Shown here piece after piece: positions 57,752 to 64,000 of a stretch of DNA of 64,000 nucleotides. This stretch comes from Streptomyces canus (GTDB lineage: Bacteria; Actinomycetota; Actinomycetes; Streptomycetales; Streptomycetaceae). Numbering within the stretch: position 1 is the stretch's first letter; the number at the start of each line of letters is the position of its first letter. The stretch covers positions 5,119,501-5,183,500 of the forward strand of contig NZ_JAUSYQ010000002.1 of the NCBI RefSeq assembly GCF_030816965.1, read 5' to 3'. The notes below the pieces were generated by a model that was not told the DNA's origin, did not search any database, and was given only the letters and a program-made list of their open reading frames with translations. A program made the position numbers and the translations under genes.

Positions 57752-58338
57752 CGACCGCCAAGCGGGACACGTACACCCCGGAGACGCTGCTGTCCGTCGC
57801 CGTCCAGATCTTCAACGAGCGCGGCTACGACGGCACCTCCATGGAGCACCTCTCCAAGGCGGCCGGTATCTCCAAGTCGTCGATCTACCACCATGTGTCC
57901 GGCAAGGAGGAGCTCCTGCGCCGGGCCGTCAGCCGGGCCCTGGACGGCCTCTTCGGGATCCTCGACGAGGAGCACGCGCGCGTGGGCCGTGCCTCCGCCC
58001 GCCTGGAGTACGTCGTGCGGCGCATGGTCGAGGTGCTGATCGCCGAACTCCCGTACGTCACCCTGCTGCTGCGTGTGCGCGGCAACACCGGCACCGAGCG
58101 CTGGGCCCTGGAGCGCCGCCGTGACTTCGACCACCAGGTCGCCGAGCTCCTGAAGGCGGCGGCCGCGGACGGCGACGTACGCGGCGACGTGGAGGTACGC
58201 CTCGCGACCCGCCTGGTCTTCGGCATGATCAACTCCATCGTGGAGTGGTACCGCCCGGACGGGCGAGGGATGAACGAGCGCGAAGTAGCCGACGCGGTGG
58301 CGCAGTTGGTGTTCTCGGGGCTGCGCGAACAGTCCTGA
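57748..58338 (+). CDS. TetR-family regulator, candidate PaaR
   Basis: The 196-residue protein has a TetR N-terminal HTH (AVQIFNERGYDGTSMEHLSK, AAGISKSSIYHHVSGKEEL) and a ligand-binding helical C-terminus. ATG 57748 overlaps the paaH-like stop, so it is co-transcribed with the phenylacetate genes. Its presumed operator, ACCGAACGATCGGT, precedes paaA and paaN/paaH, and a one-mismatch copy precedes the 2-oxoacid dehydrogenase. Phenylacetyl-CoA is a likely effector by analogy with PaaR; this is inference. It converges on the Lrp gene with two bases between. Confidence 0.9.
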   Translation: MTTAKRDTYTPETLLSVAVQIFNERGYDGTSMEHLSKAAGISKSSIYHHVSGKEELLRRAVSRALDGLFGILDEEHARVGRASARLEYVVRRMVEVLIAELPYVTLLLRVRGNTGTERWALERRRDFDHQVAELLKAAAADGDVRGDVEVRLATRLVFGMINSIVEWYRPDGRGMNEREVADAVAQLVFSGLREQS

Positions 58339-58340
58339 CC

Positions 58341-58841
58341 TCAGCCCTGCGGTTCCAGGTCCTCCTCCTCGAATACCAGGAGGGTGCGGGTGCTGAGGAC
58401 CTCCGGGATCGCCTGGAGGCGGGTCAGGACCAGCTCGCGCAGGGATCTGTTGTCGGACGTGTGGACGAGGAGCAGCACGTCGAAGTCCCCGCCGACCAGA
58501 GCGATGTGGGAGGCCCCGGGCAGCTGTCTGAGCTGTTCTCGGACCGTTCGCCAGGAGTTCTGGACGATCTTCAGGGTGATGTACGCCGAGGTGCCCTGGC
58601 CCGCGCGCTCGTGGTTGACGCGAGCTCCGAAGCCGCGGATGACGCCGTCCTCGACGAGCCGGTTGATCCGCGCGTAGGCGTTGGCGCGCGAGACATGGAC
58701 CCGTTCGGCGACCGACCTTATCGACGCGCGGCCGTCCGCCTGGAGCATCTGGAGGATGTCCTGATCGATGGCGTCGAGCGGACGCGGGGGCGGGAGGGGG
58801 GCGCCGCTCTCCGGGCCTTCGGCCATTTGTTCAGATGCCAT
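58341..58841 (-). CDS. Lrp/AsnC-family regulator (BkdR-like)
   Basis: From ATG 58841 the product has 166 residues: an AsnC HTH (LDAIDQDILQMLQADGRASI, RSVAERVHVSRANAYARINR) and a RAM-type effector domain (YITLKIVQNSWRTVREQLRQ, GDFDVLLLVHTSDN). It is divergent from the branched-chain 2-oxoacid dehydrogenase genes, the usual place of a BkdR-type regulator. GGAGGCGGGGGGAC precedes ATG 58841, favouring it over the upstream ATG at 58862. Confidence 0.9.
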   Translation of the reverse strand: MASEQMAEGPESGAPLPPPRPLDAIDQDILQMLQADGRASIRSVAERVHVSRANAYARINRLVEDGVIRGFGARVNHERAGQGTSAYITLKIVQNSWRTVREQLRQLPGASHIALVGGDFDVLLLVHTSDNRSLRELVLTRLQAIPEVLSTRTLLVFEEEDLEPQG

Positions 58842-58882
58842 GTCCCCCCGCCTCCCTGTCATGGACGTACTGCGTTCATTGG

Positions 58883-58956
58883 AGGCTGTGGAGAACCGTT
58901 TGTCCACAGCCTGAGGGGGCCGGTAGCCAAAATGTGCCGACGACCGAACAATCGGT
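58883..58956. promoter_or_regulatory. Operators between bkdR-like and 2-oxoacid dehydrogenase genes
   Basis: AGGCTGTGGA (58883-58892) and TCCACAGCCT (58903-58912) form a perfect 10-bp inverted repeat with a 10-base spacer. TTGTCCACA is part of it. Further on, ACCGAACAATCGGT (58943-58956) differs from the TetR palindrome at 51070 and 56164 by one base. The first could be an Lrp or DnaA site; the second suggests TetR cross-control. Confidence 0.6.
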
Positions 58957-59017
58957 AGGTGAGGCGCTTCACACACCCGTGGTGCGCCACCAGCCGCTCC
59001 CACGAGGAGGTGCCGTC

Positions 59018-60164
59018 ATGACGGTCATGGAGCAGCGGGGCGCGTACCGGCCAGCGCCGCCGCCCGCTTGGCAGCCCCGCACGGACCCCGCGCCCCTGCT
59101 GCCCGACGCGGAGCCACGACGCGTCCTCGGCACCGACGCGGCCGCGAAGGCCGACCCGGCCCTGCTGCGCCGCCTGTACGCCGAGCTGGTGCGCGGCCGC
59201 CGCTACAACACGCAGGCCACCGCCCTCACCAAGCAGGGCCGCCTCGCCGTGTACCCGTCCAGCACCGGACAGGAGGCCTGCGAGGTCGCCGCCGCGCTGG
59301 CCCTTCAGGACCGTGACTGGCTCTTCCCCAGTTACCGCGACACCCTCGCCGCCGTCGCCCGTGGCCTGGACCCCGTGCAGGCGCTGACCCTCCTGCGCGG
59401 CGACTGGCACACCGGCTACGACCCGCGCGAACACCGCGTGGCTCCCCTGTGCACCCCTCTCGCCACCCAGCTCCCGCACGCCGTCGGCCTCGCGCACGCC
59501 GCCGCGCCTCAAGGGCGACGACGTGGTCGCGCTCGCCATGGTCGGCGACGGCGGCACCAGCGAGGGCGACTTCCACGAGGCGCTGAACTTCGCCGCCGTC
59601 TGGCAGGCCCCGGTGGTCTTCCTGGTCCAGAACAACGGCTTCGCGATCTCCGTCCCGCTCGCCAAGCAGACCGCGGCCCCGTCGCTGGCCCACAAGGCCG
59701 TCGGCTACGGCATGCCGGGCCGGCTGGTCGACGGCAACGACGTGGCCGCCGTGCACGAGGTCCTCAGCGCCGCCGTACGCCACGCGCGCGCGGGCGGCGG
59801 CCCCACCCTGGTGGAGGCGATCACCTACCGCGTGGACGCCCACACCAACGCCGACGACGCGACCCGCTACCGCGGCGACGCCGAGGTCGAGACCTGGCGA
59901 GGGCACGACCCGATCGCCCTCCTGGAGCACGAGCTGACCGAGCGCGGCCTGATCGACGAGGCCGGCATCGAGGCCGTGCGCCAGGACGCCGAGGAGTTCG
60001 CCGCCGGGCTGCGCCAGCGCATGAACCAGGACCCGGTCCTCGACCCCATGGACCTGTTCGCCCATGTCTATGCCGAGCCCACCCCGCAACTACGCGAGCA
60101 GCAGGCCCAGTTGCGTGCCGAGCTCGAAGCCGAGCACGACTCTCACGGGGGTACGCGCCGATGA
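59018..60164 (+). pseudogene. bkdA: 2-oxoacid dehydrogenase E1 alpha subunit, frameshifted
   Basis: ATG 59018 has an excellent ACGAGGAGGTG site and starts MTVMEQRGAYRPAPPPAW. The first frame runs through PSSTGQEACEVAAALALQD, FPSYRDTLAAVARGLDPVQA and LATQLPHAVGLAHAA. The thiamine-diphosphate motif GDGGTSEGDFHEALNF then continues in another frame. At 59501-59507 one extra G separates the two halves; removing it restores a 381-residue E1 alpha with AHAARLKGDDVVALAM. Either the gene is a recent pseudogene or the base is a sequencing error. The E1 beta gene overlaps the stop by ATGA and is intact. Confidence 0.88.
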
Positions 60165-61165
60165 CCACCGTCGCCCTCAAGCCGGCCACCATGGCGCAGG
60201 CCCTCACGCGCGCGCTGCGCGACGCGATGGCGGCCGACCCCACCGTGCACGTCATGGGCGAGGACGTCGGCACCCTCGGCGGTGTCTTCCGGGTCACCGA
60301 CGGGCTCGCCAAGGAGTTCGGCGAGGACCGCTGCACGGACACCCCGCTCGCCGAGGCGGGCATCCTCGGCACGGCCGTCGGCATGGCGATGTACGGACTG
60401 CGGCCGGTCGTGGAGATGCAGTTCGACGCCTTCGCGTACCCGGCGTTCGAGCAGCTGATCAGCCATGTGGCGAAGATGCGCAACCGCACGCGCGGGGCGA
60501 TGCCGCTGCCGATCACCATCCGGGTCCCCTACGGCGGAGGCATCGGCGGGGTCGAGCACCACAGCGACTCCTCCGAGGCGTACTACATGGCGACGCCGGG
60601 GCTCCACGTCGTCACGCCCGCGACCGTCGCCGACGCCTACGGCCTGATGCGCGCCGCCATCGCCTCCGACGACCCGGTCGTCGTCCTGGAGCCCAAGAGG
60701 CTGTACTGGTCGAAGGACTCCTGGAACCCGGACGATCCCCGGACCGTTGAACCGATAGGCCGCGCGGTGGTGCGGCGCTCGGGCCGGAGCGCCACACTCA
60801 TCACGTACGGCCCGTCGGTACCCGTGTGCCTCGAAGCCGCCGAGGCCGCGCGGGAGGAGGGGTGGGACCTCGAAGTCGTCGACCTGCGCTCACTGGTGCC
60901 GTTCGACGACGACACGGTCTCGGCCTCGGTACGGCGGACCGGGCGGGCGGTCGTCGTGCACGAGTCGGGCGGGTTCGGCGGACCGGGCGGGGAGATCGCG
61001 GCCCGGGTCACGGAGCGCTGCTTCCACCATCTGGAGGCGCCGGTGCTGCGCGTGGCCGGGTTCGACATCCCCTATCCGCCGCCGATGCTGGAGCGTCATC
61101 ATCTGCCCGGCGTGGACCGGATCCTGGACGCCGTGGGGCGTCTGCAATGGGAGGCGGAGAGCTGA
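60161..61165 (+). CDS. bkdB: 2-oxoacid dehydrogenase E1 beta subunit
   Basis: The 334-residue protein has GEDVGTLGGVFRVTDGLAKE, LAEAGILGTAVGMAMYGLRP, VEMQFDAFAYPAFEQLISHV and PYGGGIGGVEHHSDSSEAYY, typical of branched-chain 2-oxoacid (or pyruvate) dehydrogenase E1 beta. With E1 alpha it decarboxylates 2-oxoacids from valine, leucine and isoleucine. ATG 60161 overlaps the E1 alpha stop. The E2 gene overlaps its end. It looks intact; if E1 alpha is truly broken the complex may not assemble. Confidence 0.94.
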   Translation: MTTVALKPATMAQALTRALRDAMAADPTVHVMGEDVGTLGGVFRVTDGLAKEFGEDRCTDTPLAEAGILGTAVGMAMYGLRPVVEMQFDAFAYPAFEQLISHVAKMRNRTRGAMPLPITIRVPYGGGIGGVEHHSDSSEAYYMATPGLHVVTPATVADAYGLMRAAIASDDPVVVLEPKRLYWSKDSWNPDDPRTVEPIGRAVVRRSGRSATLITYGPSVPVCLEAAEAAREEGWDLEVVDLRSLVPFDDDTVSASVRRTGRAVVVHESGGFGGPGGEIAARVTERCFHHLEAPVLRVAGFDIPYPPPMLERHHLPGVDRILDAVGRLQWEAES

Positions 61166-62631
61166 TGGCGCAGGTGCTGGAGTTCAGGCTGCCGGATCTC
61201 GGCGAGGGCCTGACCGAGGCGGAGATCGTCCGCTGGCTGGTGGAGGTCGGCGACGTCGTCGCGGTCGACCAGCCGGTCGTCGAGGTCGAGACGGCCAAGG
61301 CGATGGTCGACGTCCCGTGCCCCTACGCCGGAGTCGTCACGGCCCGCTTCGGTGAGGAGGGCAGCGAGCTCCCGGTGGGGGCACCGCTGATCACGGTGGC
61401 GGTCGGAGCGGCAGCCCCCGGCGGTTCGACCGAGGCATCCACAGGTTCGACCGAGGCATCCACCGGTTCGGCGGGAGGCTCGGGCAACGTACTTGTCGGG
61501 TACGGCACCTCGGAGGCACCCGCGCGGCGACGGAGGGTACGGCCGACACCCGCCGTGCCCACGGCCGCGAACGGCCGGAGCGTCGCCGCCGAGCCGGTCG
61601 GGGAGCCGGACGGCGGGCCCCGGGCACAGACGCCCGGACGGGACGCGTCCGGGGCGGTGGCGACCGCAAGGGTGGACGAGTCCGGGGCCACCGCGGCCGG
61701 TCGGGCCGGTGCGCCCGAGGCCGTGGCGGACGGGCCCGTGCCCGTGATCTCGCCCCTGGTGCGCCGGCTCGCGCGCGAGAACGGCCTCGACCTCAAGGAG
61801 CTCACCGGCTCCGGCCCCGACGGACTGATCCTGCGGGCGGACGTCGAGTACGCCCTGCGGGCCGCCGCCGTACAGACGCGTACGGCACCCGTGCCGGCCG
61901 CCACCCCGGCGACAGCCCCTGCGACAACCGCGACAACCCCCGGAGAGACCCGCGTCCCCCTCAAGGGTGTCCGGGGCGCCGTGGCCGACAAGCTCTCGCG
62001 GAGTCGGACCGAGATCCCCGACGCCACCTGCTGGGTGGACGCCGACGCGACGGAACTCATGCGGGCGCGTGCCGCGATGAACGCGACCGGCGCTCCGAAG
62101 ATCTCCCTGCTCGCGCTGCTCGCCCGGATCTGCACCGCCGCCCTCTCCCGCTTCCCCGAGCTCAACTCCACCGTGGACACGGCGGCCAGGGAGATCGTCC
62201 GGCTGGACGCCGTGCATCTGGGGTTCGCCGCGCAGACCGAGCGGGGACTGGTCGTGCCGGTCGTGAAGGACGCACACACGCGTGACGCCGAGGCCCTGTC
62301 CGCGGAGTTCGCCCGGCTGACCGAGGCGGCCCGCACCGGCACCCTCACCCCCGCGGACCTCACGGGCGGCACCTTCACGTTGAACAACTACGGCGTGTTC
62401 GGCGTCGACGGCTCCACGCCGATCATCAACCACCCCGAGGCCGCCATGCTCGGCGTCGGCCGCATCGTCCCCAAACCGTGGGTGCACGAGGGCGAGCTGG
62501 CGGTGCGCCAGGTCGTCCAGCTCTCGCTCACCTTCGACCACCGGGTGTGCGACGGCGGCACCGCGGGCGGCTTCCTGCGCTATGTGGCGGACTGCGTGGA
62601 ACAGCCGGCGGTCCTGCTGCGCACCCTGTGA
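61165..62631 (+). CDS. bkdC: Dihydrolipoamide acyltransferase (E2) of 2-oxoacid dehydrogenase
   Basis: The 488-residue protein from ATG 61165 has a lipoyl domain (VETAKAMVDV with the lipoylated Lys), a long linker with SGSTEAST-like repeats, a peripheral subunit-binding domain (ISPLVRRLARENGLDLKELT) and a catalytic domain. The latter ends LSLTFDHRVCDGGTAGGFLR with the active-site His and Asp. It transfers the acyl group to CoA. It overlaps the E1 beta stop as TGATG. ATG 61147 is an alternative start. An E3 gene is not in the window. Confidence 0.93.
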   Translation: MAQVLEFRLPDLGEGLTEAEIVRWLVEVGDVVAVDQPVVEVETAKAMVDVPCPYAGVVTARFGEEGSELPVGAPLITVAVGAAAPGGSTEASTGSTEASTGSAGGSGNVLVGYGTSEAPARRRRVRPTPAVPTAANGRSVAAEPVGEPDGGPRAQTPGRDASGAVATARVDESGATAAGRAGAPEAVADGPVPVISPLVRRLARENGLDLKELTGSGPDGLILRADVEYALRAAAVQTRTAPVPAATPATAPATTATTPGETRVPLKGVRGAVADKLSRSRTEIPDATCWVDADATELMRARAAMNATGAPKISLLALLARICTAALSRFPELNSTVDTAAREIVRLDAVHLGFAAQTERGLVVPVVKDAHTRDAEALSAEFARLTEAARTGTLTPADLTGGTFTLNNYGVFGVDGSTPIINHPEAAMLGVGRIVPKPWVHEGELAVRQVVQLSLTFDHRVCDGGTAGGFLRYVADCVEQPAVLLRTL

Positions 62632-62712
62632 CCGCGGCGCCGGCACCCGCGCGGCACGATCGCGGCGCCGCCGCACGTTCCCTGTGATCGCGGCGGCACG
62701 CATACTCGGGGG

Positions 62713-63633
62713 GTGACCTCGTACGAGCCCTCGCGCGTTCCAGGCGCCGGTCCCGTGTACGACGTGGTGGTGCTCGCCGGGGGCGCCGCCCGGCGGCTCG
62801 GCGGCGCGGACAAGCCCGGTGTGCGGGTGGGCGGACGCGCCCTGCTCGACCGCGTCCTCGCCGCCTGCGCCGACGCGGGCACCACCGTCGTCGTCGCCGA
62901 CCCCCGCCCCACCGCCCGGCCGGTGACCTGGGCCCGCGAGGACCCGCCCGGCGGCGGCCCGCTGGCCGCCCTGGACGCCGGCCTGCGGCACACCACGGCG
63001 CGGTACGTCCTGGTGCTCTCCGCCGACCTGCCCTTCCTCCAGGAGGGCACCGCACGGCTGCTGCTGACCGTTCTGCGCACGGGCGGCGCCGACGGCGTGC
63101 TGCTCACCGACGCCGACGGCCGCGACCAGCCACTGGTGGCCGCGTACCGTGCGACCTCGCTGCGCCACGAACTCGCCGCGCTCACCAAGGAGCACGGCGC
63201 TCTCACCGGCCTTCCGCTGCGCCGGCTGACCGCCACGCTCGACCTCACCCGCGTCCCCGACCCCGTCGCGTCCTTCGACTGCGACACCTGGGACGACATC
63301 GCCACCGCCAGGGCACGCATCAGGGAGCATGGGCACGTGTTGGATGAATGGATTTCCGCAGTCAAGGACGAACTGGGCCTCGAGCTCGACGTCGACACCG
63401 GCGTGCTGCTCGACCTCGCCCGTGACGCCGCGCACGGCGTGGCCAGGCCCGCGGCACCACTGACCACCTTCCTTGTCGGCTACGCCGCCGCGCAGGCAGG
63501 CGGTGGTCCCGAGGCCGTCGCCGAGGCCTCCCGCAAGGCCGCGGCCCTGGCCCTGCGCTGGGCCGACGAGACCGAAGGCGACACCGCCGCCACGCCCGAC
63601 GGGGGCCCCGACACCCGCCCGGACGTCGGATGA
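62713..63633 (+). CDS. MobA-like nucleotidyltransferase with C-terminal DUF6457-type domain
   Basis: The 306-residue protein has an N-terminal MobA/NTP-transferase domain (VVLAGGAARRLGGADKPGVR, LDRVLAACADAG, PPGGGPLAALDAGL, DLPFLQEG). Residues about 205-290 carry an extra helical segment (LDEWISAVKDELGLELDVDT, TTFLVGYAAAQAGG) that I match from memory to DUF6457. MobA adds GMP to molybdenum cofactor. The fused segment's role is unknown, and it starts at MLDEWI, which looks like the N-terminus of a former separate protein. GTG 62713 follows GGGGG. Its stop overlaps the moeA start. Confidence 0.9.
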   Translation: MTSYEPSRVPGAGPVYDVVVLAGGAARRLGGADKPGVRVGGRALLDRVLAACADAGTTVVVADPRPTARPVTWAREDPPGGGPLAALDAGLRHTTARYVLVLSADLPFLQEGTARLLLTVLRTGGADGVLLTDADGRDQPLVAAYRATSLRHELAALTKEHGALTGLPLRRLTATLDLTRVPDPVASFDCDTWDDIATARARIREHGHVLDEWISAVKDELGLELDVDTGVLLDLARDAAHGVARPAAPLTTFLVGYAAAQAGGGPEAVAEASRKAAALALRWADETEGDTAATPDGGPDTRPDVG

Positions 63634-64000
63634 CCGCCCGGTCCCTGCGGAGCGGCGAGGACGCCGACGAGTTCGACGTCGAGGAGGCACTGGCGCTGGT
63701 GAAGGAAGACAACGGTGCCGCCCACCGCGCCCCGGTCCCCCCTGCCCAGGCCTCCGGCCGCGCGTCCGAACCGGGCGCCCGCCACAAGGCGACCCCCTGG
63801 ACAGAGGCCCGCGCCACGGCCGCCCGGGCCGCCCGTACCGTGACCCGCAGCGCCCGCCGCGCCCCCGTCTCCGTGCGGCTCGAGGACGCCCTCGGCCTCA
63901 CCCTGGCCGCTCCCCTCGACGCCCTCACCGACCTCCCCTCCTTCAATACCTCGGCCATGGACGGCTGGGCGGTCGCGGGACCCGGCCCCTGGGCCGTGCG
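63630..64000 (+). CDS. moeA: Molybdopterin molybdenumtransferase MoeA, N-terminal part
   Basis: ATG 63630 overlaps the MobA-like stop. The visible 123 residues include an Ala/Arg-rich, poorly conserved leader and then the MoeA start RLEDALGLTLAAPLDALTDL followed by PSFNTSAMDGWAV. MoeA inserts molybdate into adenylylated molybdopterin. The gene runs off the right end of the window. The N-terminal leader of about 85 residues is longer than usual for MoeA, so a later start cannot be excluded. Confidence 0.88.
   Translation, partial: MTARSLRSGEDADEFDVEEALALVKEDNGAAHRAPVPPAQASGRASEPGARHKATPWTEARATAARAARTVTRSARRAPVSVRLEDALGLTLAAPLDALTDLPSFNTSAMDGWAVAGPGPWAV

Noticed and set aside
61099..63690. 863-codon minus-strand frame across E2 and MobA
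   Set aside because: Antisense shadow of two recognised enzymes.

Overview
The window is from a high-GC actinomycete, almost certainly a Streptomyces chromosome read outward from the replication origin. It opens inside the block dnaN - short gnd - recF - DUF721 (DciA-like) - gyrB - gyrA - DUF3566, which normally sits beside dnaA and oriC, so oriC should lie just left of base 1. Supporting signs are GC-rich third codon positions, GTG/TTG starts, class E sortases, one rare TTA codon, a perfect actinobacterial parS site and a DLW-39 protein. No species is assigned.

Layout. 1-9.8 kb: replication and topology core. 9.9-17.3 kb: an accessory stretch bounded by tRNA-Ile and tRNA-Ala with a VOC protein, two small membrane or secreted proteins, a secreted C-terminally anchored protein, a tail-anchored Ser/Thr kinase with about 600 residues of tandem repeats, and an HTH regulator. 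17.4-19.7 kb: a decayed GH6 cellulase, a GH26-type lipoprotein and a DUF5324 protein. 19.9-26.4 kb: cyclophilin, B-box rhomboid protease, CrgA, a DUF881 protein, three class E sortases, a small membrane protein and PabA/TrpG. 26.4-36.1 kb: an Mrr-type nuclease with an unusual N-terminal domain, then the minus-strand growth and division operon fhaA-fhaB-PP2C-SEDS-pbpA-pknB. 36.6-45.8 kb: tRNA-Leu, an ABC exporter, a two-component system, a broken phospholipase A2, DUF2252, a J-domain protein and a rhodanese. 46.1-58.8 kb: acyl-CoA dehydrogenase, phenylacetyl-CoA epoxidase paaABCDE, a DUF5819/HTTM pair resembling SdpA/SdpB, an rRNA methyltransferase, paaN, a paaH-like dehydrogenase, a TetR regulator and an Lrp/AsnC regulator. 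59.0-62.6 kb: a branched-chain 2-oxoacid dehydrogenase operon (E1alpha, E1beta, E2) whose E1alpha reads with a frameshift. 62.7-64 kb: a MobA-like protein with a C-terminal extension and the start of moeA.

How the parts fit. The fhaA-to-pknB operon is the classic actinobacterial signalling and peptidoglycan-synthesis module, next to crgA and the sortases that anchor aerial-hypha proteins. The paa genes lie in two divergent blocks. An identical 14-bp palindrome (ACCGAACGATCGGT) precedes both paaA and the paaN/paaH pair, and a one-mismatch copy precedes the 2-oxoacid dehydrogenase operon. The TetR gene after the paaH-like gene is the obvious candidate regulator. A KstR-type operator precedes the acyl-CoA dehydrogenase.

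Most of the window is conserved core. The items most worth a second look are the shared TetR operator, the two unannotated pseudogenes (GH6, PLA2), the E1alpha frameshift, the repeat-tailed kinase, the SdpAB-like pair without a recognisable toxin gene, the nuclease fusion, and the parS and DnaA-box-like sites.
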